NCBI GenBank assembly: GCA_964019165.1
Contig: OZ025281.1
Span: 3,851,240 to 3,915,239 of the forward strand
Source: Mastigias papua
Lineage: Eukaryota > Cnidaria > Scyphozoa > Rhizostomeae > Mastigiidae
Direction: 5' to 3'
DNA: 64,000 bases
Each line of letters begins with the position of its first letter. Position 1 is the first letter of the stretch. Below, one piece after another: positions 1 to 11,759 of the stretch. Made by a program: the position numbers and the translations under genes. The notes beneath the pieces are model-generated. The model worked only from the letters and a program-made list of their open reading frames with translations. It was not told the origin of the DNA and did not search any database.

Positions 1-1266
1 AAAACTTAGCGAAGGACGCCTTTGCAGATACGTAAGTCTAACTCTAATCCTATATTATCTCAATGCATACTAAGCAGGACAAAGTTTTTATTGCAAACTA
101 CTACCCAAAATTATTCATTCATATGTCTTTCAAAAGAACCATCATATCCTCAGTCCATAAAAGGGAGGGTTCTTTAATGGGGGTATTTATATATATGGAA
201 TTTTTTGAAGGGAATGGAAGACGTTTGGAAACTATATGTTACCTAAAACAGAAAACGAAAACAGTGATAAGAAATTAATAAACTGCAATAGGACAGGAAG
301 CAAATGGCAGTAAGTTGCTCTCTTGATTAGTAGATAGAGCAACAATTCAATGAATCCAGTTCATAGTAGTTTTATTATCCAGTTCTTAGCAGTCTGCCAA
401 TTGAATAGAATATATGTAGCTATTGGGTTCAAAGTTAATCAATGGCTACTCCAGCCACCACAGGCTGGGGGGGGACTTTAACTTGTCATGCTCCTACAGT
501 GAGCACCCCCTTTAGGGATCTTTCAGTAGAACAGCGTGCGATACAAAAAAATCGTTTGTATAAGAAAATGATTTATAGCAGAGCCGCTCTCGCCTATGAA
601 TTGATGAGCAAGTTAAATTCTAATTTTCATGCAAGCCTAGCATCTCTTCTGCTTAATTTACTTGGCTTTCCATTCACAGTGTATGCATTTCAGTGTCGTT
701 TTTGCATAGTGTCCCTCTATCTTTCTACAACAACAGTATTCCACAAGCTTGAGTAGTCTTACTATGAAAGTCTTAAGAAAGTTTTATTACTAAAATCACG
801 GGAATGTCTCCGCACTAGACAGAAAGACTGTCTAAACAAGGCGTGTACCCCAGTAAAGAAACGAACAACTATGTTGCATAATAGAACTAAACATTGCTAG
901 AATTCTTCCATTCCCTACAACGTTTTCTTCTCGAAGTCGAACAAGTCAAAAATTATCTTGGGGAGGAGGATTGGAGATATATCCCATCCCCGGTCTCATT
1001 GTGGTACCGCCACTATGCCCATACTCATAAAGAAGTTTATTGCTTTGCATAGACGTCAGGGCAATAGTCATAATTCAACTCAATTTTACGTTACGTTGCT
1101 ATAGTTAGTGGATATTGTTCAGTTTATTAAACAACTGGATTTTGACCATTTTTTATAGCCATTCCACCGATGTGGATGCCTTGATGGCCTAGATTGCACA
1201 ACTACACCGAAGTATCCTAGTTTGTATCAGTGCGTGAAAAGAGGCTCAGGAAAAGGTGAAGAATAA
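1..1266 (+). CDS. Gene A (5' partial): secreted ten-cysteine prokineticin/Dkk-C-like peptide
   Basis: Only the end of exon 2 (2-31) and the whole of exon 3 (1159-1266) are in the window; the signal-peptide exon lies to the left. Exon 2 ends KLSEGRLCRY at a GTAAGT donor, matching the same point of genes B and C. The intron is 32-1158, phase 0, with acceptor TTTTATAG. Exon 3 encodes 35 residues: PFHRCGCLDGLDC, then a last Cys at exon residue 25, then a tail GSGKGEE. The four cysteines (C-x-C-x5-C-x11-C) are the second half of a prokineticin / Dickkopf C-terminal / colipase-type domain. The family comprises secreted ligands, Wnt antagonists, lipase cofactors and some venom peptides; which role applies here is not shown. 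The AATAAA at 1262-1267 overlaps the stop codon. Confidence 0.75.
425..545 (+). repeat. Intronic block conserved with gene C
   Basis: This part of the gene A intron aligns with 15165-15275 in the second intron of gene C (GAATAGAATATATGTAGCTA against a near-identical stretch, then CCAGCCACC, then CTTTCAGTA). A 104-codon open frame here (442-756) does not persist in gene C, so I read it as intron. Weaker similarity to 24290-24355 suggests part of the block is a dispersed repeat. Confidence 0.55.
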
Positions 1267-2860
1267 AGAAAAATGACAATAACTAAATGTAATACCAAAT
1301 CTGTATTGTTTTCATCATAAACATCACAAACAGATTGTGGCCAAGTTACTACTTGTCTTTGCTTCTATACAAAGAATGTGCTGTTTCTCCAGCTGGAGAT
1401 ATGGGTCTGGAAATTGAACCTTCCACCAATCATTTTGGATCGTTAGATCGTGTTTTAAAATACCACATTGTTCAGCTGTCTCACAGATATTGAGTGCCAC
1501 AGAGCCCGGCAAAGGCTTCTCATATTAGAGATATCGGAGCAGTTCAGAGGTCAATTTGATATTAAATCGAACGTTGCAAGGATTCAATCGAAATCTTTGA
1601 TAATTATGGCTTAAAAGTTGCTTATATAGTACTCAAAAGCCATAGAGCCCAACGCAGTCAAAACCCTGACTTCAACGTTAAATATACTACTGCAACTTAA
1701 ATCGCATGCATCCTGGTGTCTTCTTTGTTCAGGCAGGGATGCCTACTGAGAGGAAGCTACCAAACTGTTGAAGGACGTTTGAGTGGAAAGACTGTAACAG
1801 AAGACATTTTATGGCAGGTTTGAGCAAGACACCACAATTACCTACAATCCGTGAAATTTATGCCAACTTTACTGACGAGAGAAAAAATTACTGAATTACT
1901 GACACATTCCTAAAAATTTAGGAGTATCACATCCCAATTCCTAATTCAGAATGACCCTGGTGTATCAGTAACGGTTCTCTGTCATTCCCTTCTCCCTCTC
2001 TCTCTTCCAGCTTCTCGTGCTTACACTGACGAAATTTAACCAGCCTAAATAATCACACACTTAACAAGTCATGGTCACTGAACCAACTTCCCAGATGAAC
2101 TAACAAAATATCGACAGTCCAGCAAATTATTGACAGCTTCTACAAAAAATGGGGAGGGGATGACACTATCTTGATAAAGAAGTACTAATATGCTGTCCAT
2201 GTTAGTTATAGAGATCACCAAACAATAGCTTGGTAGTGCAAAAGTTTCCCCCCTCAAAAAGATACTTGCAAAGTTGGGCATAGAGATATTAACAGGAGGA
2301 TCAGGAAAGTGAAGGAAGTTTCCTACTTTTACTGAACTATGTACTGTAATACAGCTCTAAGTGAAGAATATGGCAAAACTCATCCTATTTAAATCCAAGT
2401 TTCTGACTACTAAATCATTGTGCAAGGAAACTTTTGTGAAATCAGGAAAATAATTCATTCACTTTAGCTTTGTGATGATTCCTAATTACATCAAGCTTCC
2501 TACAGAGTAAACGTGCTTCCACACCTATATGGTTCAGAGTGCAGATTCGCTTTTGGTGTATCTCCGTTTGACAACATAGACCTCTTTGGTCGTGTACTCT
2601 GCGCCCCTCGCAAAGCCGTGTTTTGATGTTATTGCTTTGATCTCCAGTTTATATTATCGCATATAATTGAATTGTTGTAAAATGCAGATCACAGAAACTC
2701 TATGTTCCTTTCTACCGAATACTAGCCAATCAATGGAACCATATAATCGCTTCGCTTACCTCTTATCGTTTGGTGTTGTTACTGACTCAGAATCGACAGC
2801 GTGGCATTAAGTTCTCAATGCGGAGTTTATATTAAGTAGAGCCCGATGCTCTCAATATTA
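1267..2860 (+). repeat. 3' noncoding part of duplicated unit A
   Basis: This stretch holds no gene I can support. It consists of blocks that recur in the same order after genes B and C. They include a 3' UTR-like segment (1267-1400, compare 10036-10150), a stretch with CCTAATTCAGAATGACCC (about 1938-2030, compare 10760-10860), a CAACTTCCCAGATGAAC block (about 2080-2120, compare 11100-11135 and 17405-17430) and a long block at 2575-2780 (compare 12640-12870 and 17580-17850). Small open frames here shift between copies and are not supported. Confidence 0.65.
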
Positions 2861-3039
2861 TAACAAATTCTCTACCTCAAATCCAAAACATATTCTTAAA
2901 ACTGATATCCTTGAAAGTAGGCATGGTTGGTCACTGCCTGGTGTATAGCATAAGGAAACTCAATGCCTGGCGATATTAAAGTGAAAATAAGAAGCCTAAA
3001 ACTATCAAATTTGGAAATATGAAAAAAAGACGAGAGTAC

Positions 3040-5320
3040 TCTTTTTCTGGAGGACTTGCAACAAGTAGATTGAAAACCATCCTTGATCCTCTATCACACG
3101 ATCCATCTGGCGTGGTAGATATCTTTCAGGCAATATCCGAGTCAGTTCTGGATTTACATGCTTGGGTATAAAAGAGAAAAGTAAGACCCAGATTTGCTCG
3201 CTTGCTACCCCCTAGACTTCGGAAATGCATAAAGACTAGGGAAAAGCTGAAAAAAATAGCGATAAAGAATCGTTAATTTTGAAATGCTTATGCCAAAACT
3301 GCGTAATTAGGGTTCTGGACAGAAATGTCAAATCCATAACTCTGTCAAACAATGACCAAACTTTAACTGAAGAGCGAGATATGCTGAAGGCTCTAAATTT
3401 TCACTTCGTTTCAGTCGGGCTGAGCATAGCGAAACAGGTAGAAACAAAGCCTGCAGACGATGGTCTCAAGTGCATCACACCAGTAAGAGATCAAATTGAA
3501 TTTAAGGCCACTGATGTAAGGCATATTCTGAACGCAGTTAGTCTGTTTGAAAAAGGAAAAGCATCCGATCCGGATAAAATATCTGTGGCATTTGTAAAAG
3601 ATGCTGCCAGATCTATTTCTTATCCTCTAGTCTTAATATGCAACTTGTCACTCAAACAAGGAGTCTTCCCAAATAATTGGAAAATAGCAAATGTCACTCT
3701 AGTATAAAAATCAGGTCTGAAAACTGATGTAAACAAGAACAGGGCGAGTTCTGCAATATCTGTGATCTCGAGGATGTTGGGGAAAATCTCGTATGATGAA
3801 CTACTTGACTTTTTACAAGCGAATAGTATTCTAACAGACAATCAAGCTGTTTTGCACAGGCTCTATTCAACAATGATCTCGCTGATTGGCAGCACTGATT
3901 ACTGTTAAGAGACTATTGATTGCAGCAAAATTAATCTCACCATTTTTCTTGGCCTAAAGAAAGCCTTCCATGCCGTAGACCACAGCATTTTTATGCAAAA
4001 ACTACGAAATTATGCGGTAAAAAACCCAACATGAGATTGGTTTGAATCTTACCTAGCAAAGAGCAATTTTGCATTTTAGATGGTGTAAAATCTACGCCTA
4101 TGTCTTATGTGGCATTCCTCAAGGAGCTTGTTTAGGCCCCTACTTTTCATAATACACTTAAATGACTTTGAAAAATGCTTGCACTTTTCGTAAGCCAATA
4201 TATATACTGACGACACAGCTGTCACAACCGCCTCAAATAATGTTCCGAAGATGATTGAAGACGCACACAAAGAGCTGTCAAATAGTGTAGAAAGGATGAG
4301 GCTGACTAAACCCAGTCTTAATCCCAAAATATTGAATTCTTGATCATAAGAACACCATTTAAAATGAGAAATTCTGAGCTCCCAGAGATACTTGAGCTAA
4401 ATGGCTCGGACGTAGCAAGGGTCGATAAAATGAAACATCTTGGATAAATTAACAGAATAAACAGTTTAGGCGCATTATAAGCAAAAGTGCTGGTCTCGTG
4501 ACCACAAAGCGTCTTAAAGATATTCTGCCACAAAGCCAGCTCCGCTATGTGTACTATGGTTCTGGTAAAAGTCATTTGCGATACGGTGATATTGTTTGAG
4601 GCAGCTTGAACAAGATGAAGCTTTTAGCTCTCCGATGTCTTCCAAATCGAGTTTGCTCTATTATAATTGAAAGCGTAAAGATTAAGATAACTGGCGTTGT
4701 TCCTGGCTAAATGTAGAAAATATTATCCGTTACGATCGGAACATTGTGACCTATAAAATAATGAACAAGCTGTGCTTGAAAACCTTTTCAATAAATACCT
4801 CCTAAAGTCCTCAGTGCCACTAAATGATTTATATCGATAGCTCACGGTGAGTAGATTACTATGATACCGTAATTTATACGAGAGCTCAAATTTTTGAGGA
4901 GTTATCGAGGGGTAGGGGTCAGGTTTAGGGTTAGGGTTAGTGTTTAAATAGTACAAATCATGAACATTCCATCGATTTCTACTACTTTCAACATGATATC
5001 AATAAAATAGATCGAATTCTAACGCTTTGAGATGATTTAAATGCTAACCATAACCCTAACGCTAACCCTAGTCCCTATCCCACTTAGCAAGCAAACATGG
5101 CAGTCATGTTTGCTAGAAATAACTCGATAACTCCTCAAAAAATTTTAGCTATGTGGTAAATGACGGTATCATCGTGCTATACAATAATAACTGTCGAGAT
5201 CACAGATACCAAGACATCGGACAGAATTTGCAAAACTAGGTTTTCAATATTCAGCCTTGATGGCCTGCAATGATATACCTGCAGACATACTCTTATGTCC
5301 CAAATAGACGGGGTGATTGG
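3040..5320 (+). pseudogene. Decayed non-LTR retrotransposon (LINE) reverse transcriptase
   Basis: Successive frames of one degraded reverse transcriptase can be read through stops and frameshifts. They are a pre-RT stretch ending RKCIKTREKLKKIAIKN (about 3220-3275), the open part 3279-3707 with KASDPDKISVAFVKDAA, then LKKAFHAVDHSIF (about 3955), GIPQGACLGPLLFIIHLNDF (about 4110-4170) and YTDDT (about 4205; the family's catalytic box is normally F/YADD). The C-terminal WLNVENIIRYDRNIVTYKI follows at about 4705, then NKYLLKSSVPLNDLYR up to 4833. After a nested MITE (4833-5183) the same C-terminus resumes (QYSALMACNDIPADI, about 5240). The element is dead. The style is that of jockey/CR1-like LINEs. 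Confidence 0.85.
4833..5183 (+). mobile_element. MITE with ~70-bp inverted ends and internal TTAGGG-like repeats, nested in a LINE
   Basis: The two ends are inverted copies of each other: ATCGATAGCTC...GAGTAGATTAC...GATACCGT on the left, and its reverse complement through GACGGTATCATCGTGCTATA on the right. Both run into a TTGAGGAGTTATCGAG motif. The interior holds AGGGTTAGGGTTAG (about 4926-4940) and, inverted, CCCTAACGCTAACCC (about 5052-5068). A second copy in opposite orientation lies at 48676-49172. The LINE reading frame continues on either side, so this is a later insertion. Confidence 0.75.
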
Positions 5321-5590
5321 AATATTAGGGTGGCTGGAAATTTCCCGAAAGGTTAATAAACGGGATGGTTGGAATAACCAGGGTGGGTGGAAAATTTCTC
5401 TAATTATAATAGGTATGGATGAGTTTCACAACTTATTTCAACTGTAAACAATGTGGAAAACACGATTTTCTCACGTTACATACTACTCAATCGAACTACA
5501 GACACGGGGGGTTGGGAATAAGGATGTCCTGGATGGATTTTTTCCAAATAACTAATAAGCAGGGGAGCCGTTTATTCGGGACTCAAAAGT
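5300..5590 (+). repeat. Dispersed repeat, copy 1 (partner at 43875-44165)
   Basis: The landmarks GGTTGGAATA, GGTGGGTGGAAAATTT, CATTTCAACTGTAA-like sequence, then TTTTTCCAAATAACTAATAAG and GTTTATTCGG occur in the same order at 43875-44165. Open frames inside are not shared. It is probably a transposon remnant of unknown class. Confidence 0.65.
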
Positions 5591-5780
5591 ACGTTCACGA
5601 ATTCCTGTCTTTAATGGTCTTTAAATTTAAAAAACGCCTCAAAACTTTGCAAAGGGCTAGACTCCAAAGTTACAACATGAATTCCTGGAAGAACAGCGCT
5701 CTCAGTAGTAGGATCAAACTTTTATTTCGGATAATTTATTTTAGTATTTCAAAGTAGCATTTTTATATATAAACAATTCA

Positions 5781-6059
5781 AATATAATATAATATAATAT
5801 AATATAATATAATATAATATAATATAATATAATATAATATAATATAATATAATATAATATAATATAATATAATATAATATAATATAATATAATATAATAT
5901 AATATAATATAATATAATATAATATAATATAATATAATATAATATAATATAATATAATATAATATAATATAATATAATATAATATAATATAATATAATAT
6001 AATATAATATAATATAATATAATATAATATAATATAATATAATATAATATAATATAATA
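5781..6059. repeat. (AATAT)n microsatellite/satellite tract
   Basis: This is about 56 perfect copies of the pentamer AATAT in 279 bases, with no visible interruption. The repetitive 178-codon reverse frame across it is an artefact of the pentamer. Confidence 0.98.
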
Positions 6060-7164
6060 GCTTGATGATTTAGTGATTTAGTTGATTTGGGATGATTTAG
6101 TTTGCCACTTCCTAAACTCCAGGCTTCGTTATTGCTTGAAGACATGCACTTGCGATCGTTTAAGGTGCCAAAACCAGCATTACTTGCTATAGGGATGAAC
6201 AAAGTGTTCAGCTTATACTTTGCGAGGGTGCTTAACTGTGGATTCCACAAGGCTACGGCAATTTTAATTCTACACACTAGTTCAAATAGCTAGTAAGTTA
6301 ACACAAACGAAACTTAGGACTTGAGTTCTGGGAGCGGCAAAAAGCTGGAAGTACTTGTTATCAATCAGATTCGCCTTGGTACGTCTTATACTATAGTTTC
6401 AATACGTCCTTAACTATGGCGGCTTGGATGAGCGTCTGCTTCTTTTGAAGCACTAAAAAATCTCAGCACTACCTCTAAAACTACGTCTTTTATAGGAAAA
6501 ACTATACGACTACGAAAGAAACTCAAAAAATAATGTCCAAATTATCCAATTCCAGTGTCCTTAGCGATGTGGTGCAGTGATTGCACCACCTTTACGTCAT
6601 AGAATGAAAAGTACTAAAATGTCTATTACGTTTTGACTTCATGGTTGACCTCTTTTTCGTAACAAAAGTGTACAATGAAGCATGGGGTCTATTTATGCCT
6701 CACTTACGGAGGGCTTGTGGGGCCCGGGAGAAATATAAGTAATGGGCCCATAACACGTCACTGTGGGATTAACAACCTCTTCCATCACTAAAAAACTAAT
6801 TTCTCAACTGTTTGAGGCATCGCACAGAATCGCACAGAGCTTTGTTCACTGAGTTTTACTGAGTCGCTTGGCAAGGACTTAGGCCACATAATGCATAGCT
6901 GTGTAGCACTGCAGCATTAAAAAAGTAGAGAGACACAAACACTACATAAGTATAATATTGGAATGTATATGTAGACATCGGGGACCTCGACAATTACGTA
7001 AACTGAATGATGGGATTGCATTAACATTGGAATTTTAAATGCATACTCACTTATGAACTTTGTTTGTTTTTAGAAATTAATGATTGGACTTTCATAACCT
7101 TTTGGGTAGTCTGGTAGAGCACTAATTTCTTATAAAACACTTCTTATAGACAGTCGTGTAATAG
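6060..7164. other. Gene-free spacer
   Basis: I see no supported gene. The frames 5741-6277 (-) and 6102-6293 (+) are short and border the satellite. The stretch appears to be the left edge of unit B; similarity to unit C starts at about 7165. Confidence 0.5.
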
Positions 7165-7484
7165 CATAGGAATTGAAAGAGAGGCCGGATCTTTCTTCAG
7201 TTTGTTCATTGAATCAATGGAATCAATGACAACAACATGGGTTTTTGAAAAAGAGTGAGTCAATTTCGATAATGGAACTTCCTTTCAACAGCTCAATAGT
7301 CTTTGCAAAAATATTTTATTTATTTATTTAAAACTAATGATTGCAAGAAGTACCCATCGAGTAGATCCAGGTGCTTAAACATAGACGTTTCTTTAAATTC
7401 CTCGTAGGTCCGTTCGTGTTTTGGTTTACTGCTTTGGACGACGCTCTCCACATCTAACTGATCAGAGGAAAGCAACACGGAACA
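7165..7484 (+). promoter_or_regulatory. Conserved promoter/5' region of gene B
   Basis: The stretch from AGAGAGGCCGGAT to the start codon aligns closely with 13028-13342 upstream of gene C (CTCGATAATGGAA-like, TTTTATTTATTTATTTA, ACTAATGATTGCAA, CTAAACATAGACG). A TTTAAA box at 7392-7397 sits about 90 bases before the ATG and is at the same place before gene C (13248-13253), so it is the best TATA-like candidate. The transcription start cannot be fixed from sequence. Confidence 0.5.
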
Positions 7485-10027
7485 ATGAAGACCTACTTTG
7501 CAATTGTGGCCATCATTTTAGCAATAAGTTGCTTTGAAAGTGCTGGAGCCAAAAGGGTAATGGCATTTTGACGCAATATCTTCAATGCTTCGTTTTGGTA
7601 TTATTCGATATCTATTAAGAAATGATAGCAGATTATTCAAATGGAGAAAAGCAGTAATACTTTGCAAGAATAAAGCTCCAATTTTTTAATTCGGTGGCTT
7701 TACAACATTTAGGTATTAGAGAAGAGTCTTTTTATGATATTAATCTAAAACTCCTGCTCGTGTTTGCAGATGGGTGCAAACACACTTGTAAGTTCAACCC
7801 CACTGGCTGCTGCGAAGCAATTTGTAAGAAATTCCGAAACAAGGGAAACCTTGCAGGAGGAGCCAACAATAAAGAAAGGCATACAGGAGTTAGGGTCACC
7901 ACCTACTTAGAATTATCTTTTTGAACATAAATTATAGGGAAAGGTGCATGCAGGAGAACGTTCCTCTGCATTCACGGTTTTGACAACTGTTCTGCATGCT
8001 GGCATTAGATTCAAGAAATTATCGGTAAAGTAGATTGATATTTACATTTTTGCTTCCTATGAACTTTGGTACAGTTTGTTCATGCTAGTGAAAACCATAA
8101 ATTATTCCTGAATTTGCCCGCCGCTTGAATGTTATGCAGCAGAAATGTTTCTGTTAAAACTTCTAAATTGATCAATATTCGATTATAAAAATCTTGGCTT
8201 GCAAAGAATTAAATAGCACTGCCTGAAAATCTTACAGTATTGAAACGTCTCAATATTGCTTAGGTAATTTTACTTGCTCAAACTGTTTCAAAAATACCCC
8301 TCAGGCATCATCTTGCTTCCTGATCAAGTAAATCCAATATATGTGATTATGAATGTTTGTGGCAACATTATAAAATGAGACAATAATAATTTCCACCTAT
8401 TTCGGATACCACAATAGATACAAAAGAGACAAGTAATAGACTATCATATGAGACTTATATTTTTAGATTGGAAGCGCAGCTCCTGTATGTCCGCATTGGT
8501 GTCTAGAAAGCTGCATGACAATTCCAAGAAATTTGATGTGAAACCACATCAGGTTGCGCTACTGATTTGATGTCAAAATGTAGAAATGTTATATACCAAT
8601 GGTGAGGCACCTTTAAGCGCGATAACGAAGAAACAAATCGTTAAAGATACCAAAAGCAAGGTTCTATTTAGGCACAAGGTCCCTTAAGGTGCCGTAATAT
8701 ACATGCAGTTGCTTTCTCCATCTGCCTTCTGCCATGCTGCCGGATTTGCAAAGGAATTCAGTTTATATGGAAACGTTTTCTAATGGTGCCAATTGGAGCT
8801 GATTGAACGGCGTTTCCATGGACACTCATTTAACTGCGATGCCTGGTAGATTGCAGATGGCAGATGGAAGAAAGCAACGGCAGACACATCACGGCATCTT
8901 ACACTTACATCGAAACCAAGCTCTAGTCAACAATGCAGTCTTTTACTTTATTTTCTTGTCGCTACATTTTTAGAAAGTACTCTGCCATTCGCATGCTGAT
9001 TGCGACAGCACTCAATGCTGTGTTCATATACCTTCATTGAGGATTGGATTATGTGGTAATAAGCTTCAAGAAGGAAAATCTTGCAATGGAGTACGTATTA
9101 TTATATTCCTGGCTATAAGTTTGTTTATTATCAATAGGATGTATTTTAAAATATCCCATGAATTATTTACTCCTTTCATTTAAATTCATTACTGAATATG
9201 ATCGTAGTTCAGCACTTGGGTGGGGGGGGGGGGTAATGTGTGTGGAGATTTCATATTTTGAATTATCGTTGTTGCACTGATTTTTTGTTACTTTACTTGA
9301 ATTGTAATTTACTTACCTTCAATTAATTAACATAATTCATTTATTTGCTTTGGGATATTATTTGCAGGTGAGTGGACGTTGTGACAAGTAAAATTCAAAC
9401 ATTACTATAAAATTAAATACAAAATGAAAATGTGCTACAAAAACAGAGTTCTATAAATCCCTATACAGTAAAAGCTGCATAGAAGACCAACAGCGTTCAA
9501 GAACCTATACCCTAAAATTCTTCAGTTTCCTATAAACCAGATAAGGCATTTTACAGTGACTGGTTCAGCAAGGAAAAGGGAGCTTTCTTTCAAGAGAAGA
9601 AGACCATTTCTCGATGTATGCTAATAAAGCACTTATATGGCATAATAGAACTAAACATTGCTAGAACTTTTCCATTCCCTACAAAGCTGTTTTCTTCTCG
9701 AAATGGAACAAATTAAGAATGATCTTGGGGAAGAGGGTTGGGGATATATTCCCTCCCCAGTCTCACTGTGGTACCGCCACTATGCCCATACCATAAAGAA
9801 GTTTATTGCTTTGCAATAGACGTCAGAGCAATAGTCATAATTCAACTCAATTTTACGTTACGTTGCCTTAGTTAGTGGATATTGTTCAGTTTATTAAACA
9901 ACTGGATTTTGACCATTTTTTATAGCTATTCGACCGATGTGGATGCCTTGATGGCCTAGAGTGCGCAAATACAGTGAGGAATCTTGGTAGGTACCAGTGC
10001 ATAAAAAAGAGACTCGGGAAAAAGTGA
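7485..10027 (+). CDS. Gene B: secreted ten-cysteine prokineticin/Dkk-C-like peptide, 96 aa
   Basis: The exons are 7485-7556, 8974-9090 and 9926-10027, all joined in phase 0 with GT-AG borders. Exon 1 encodes a signal peptide (MKTYFAIVAIILAISC) ending GAKR, a possible dibasic processing point. Exon 2 (39 codons) has C-x5-C-x4-CC-x10-C-x9-C with the family-typical LQEGKSC. Exon 3 has DRCGCLDGLEC and a final Cys 12 residues on. The total of ten cysteines and the exon plan (signal / six Cys / four Cys) resemble prokineticin-type genes; Dickkopf C-terminal and colipase domains share the fold. It is presumably exported and acts outside the cell. A one-base insertion in an A-run after the last Cys, relative to gene A, shifts the tail to RLGKK and moves the stop to 10025-10027. 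The poly(A) signal follows immediately. Receptor and function are unknown. Confidence 0.85.
7770..7787 (+). other. Possible 18-nt phase-0 microexon in gene B intron 1
   Basis: A pyrimidine-rich acceptor (CTCGTGTTTGCAG) is followed after 18 in-frame bases by a consensus GTAAGT donor. Inclusion would add six residues between the signal peptide and the cysteine domain. Alternatively the acceptor opens a longer frame with GCKHTC and NPTGCCEAICKKF. The equivalent place in gene C (about 13610-13680) is alignable but has lost these signals, so this may be chance. Confidence 0.25.
8686..8900. mobile_element. MITE in intron 2 of gene B
   Basis: The inverted ends are AAGGTGCCGTAATATACATG then GTTGCTTTCTCCATCTGCC on the left, and the reverse complement (AAGATGCCGTGATGTGTCTG then GTTGCTTTCTTCCATCTGCC) on the right. 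The interior is about 110 bases with no coding capacity. The superfamily cannot be assigned. Confidence 0.65.
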
Positions 10028-10029
10028 AG

Positions 10030-10035
10030 AATAAA
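10030..10035 (+). promoter_or_regulatory. Poly(A) signal AATAAA of gene B
   Basis: The canonical hexamer lies three bases after the stop codon of gene B. The equivalent in gene A is at 1262-1267. In gene C the corresponding bases read ACAATAAC, so that gene must use another signal. Confidence 0.6.
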
Positions 10036-11759
10036 GAAAAATGACAATAACTGAATGTAATACCAAAACTGTACTGTTTTGATAATAAATATCACAAACA
10101 GATTGTTGCCAAGTTACTACTTGTCTTTGCTTCTATACAAAGATTGTGCTGTTTCTCCAGCTGAGATATGGGTCTGGGATCAACACATTTCGCCAATCAT
10201 TTTGCATATTTAGATCGTTTTGCAAAAATTCACATGGCATAGCCGCCTCATAGATATTTAGTGCCACAAAACCCAGGCGAAGGTTTCTCAAAATGGAGGT
10301 ATCAGGCAATTCAGAGATCAACTTAATATAGGACATTACCAGTATTTGTAAGCAACAAGAACTCAAAGTGTTGTATTGTTACTAAAAGGCTTGATGCTAA
10401 AATAGGAGTCAATTTAAATTTTTGATAACTATGGCTTAAAAGTTGCTTATATGCAAAAGCCATAGAGCACAACGTAGTCACAAATCTGACTTCAAGGTTG
10501 AATATATAGTACCACCCTATCTTAGATTAGACGCATCCTCGTGTCTACTTCATTCAGGCAGGAGTGCCTACTGAGAGTAAAGTACCAAAAAGCCAACATG
10601 TGTACCCAGTGACCTACAGAATGGCTTTTGAGTAGAAGGAATCTAACAAGAAATTTAATGGCAGGTTTCAACAAGGTGCCATGATTACCTACAAACCATG
10701 AAATTTATGACAACTCTATCGACGAGCTTTCTTCAAGATTTGGGAATGTCACAACCTAATTCCTAATTCAGAATGACCCTGGTGTCTCAGATATCAGTAA
10801 TTGTTTTCTGTCACTCCCCCTCCCTCTCTCTCCTCCAGCTTCTCTTGCTTGTATTTGACGAAAAATTACTAGCATAAATGATCACACACATCAAAACTTA
10901 GCAAAATATCTGCCATTTAAATGAGTGGTTTTATCATAAATATTTTAAAGCTTAAGTTTTGTTAATGGACCTCTAAAAGATCGATCACACCTACCAGTCA
11001 AGTGCCGAACGACACTTGAGCGGGGATGGGGGTTGTAGCAAGAGATATTTGACGAGAGATTTGAAAAATGCACCATAAGTACTAACACGTCATGGTCGCT
11101 ACACCAATTTCCCAGATGAACCAACAAAATATCGACATATAAATCCAATTTCCTGCCAACTGAATCATTGTGTAAGGAAACTTTTGTGAAATCAGTAAGA
11201 GAATTCATTGATTTTAGTTTTGTGTTGCTAATTACATTAAATTTCTTAGAGACTAAAAACGTGCAGTTCAAAGTGCAGTTCAAAGTTCAAAATTATACGG
11301 TTCAAAGTGCAGTTTCGAATTTTGATGTATCCCCATGTGCCAACACATTCCTAATGCTCGTATTGTTATTTCATGAATCAGATTATCAAGCTAGAATGGC
11401 TAATATAGTCGAAAAGTTGAAGCAGTTTCTTGATCAAAGCCTAATTAATGTTAGGTATAGTACTAACAAGTGTCGCAATTTGAGTTAACTCAAGTCAAAA
11501 GTTATTGACTTGTGACCAATACAACAACCGCATTGATATTAATTGTAATACCATCTCACCTAAAGAGCAATTTAAACTTTCTAGTGAACCCTTTATTAAC
11601 ATATGATATTATCTATCTTGTACTGTTTCATATAATTCAGAGAATTTTCCTTTTATTCCTAGAATCTGATGAGTCTTTACTTGCCATGAATAGTATAAAT
11701 CTTCCCTCTTTCGTTTCTTTCCTTCTTTCGAAACAATCTCTCAGCTAACTAATTTACCA

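Noticed and set aside
442..756. 104-codon + strand ORF
   Set aside because: It lies in the intron of gene A in a block shared with the intron of gene C, where the frame is not kept.
4920..5070. Telomere or chromosome end
   Set aside because: Only two or three TTAGGG words occur, inside a MITE flanked by LINE sequence on both sides, so it is interstitial.
5741..6277. 178-codon reverse ORF
   Set aside because: It is mostly a translation of the AATAT array.
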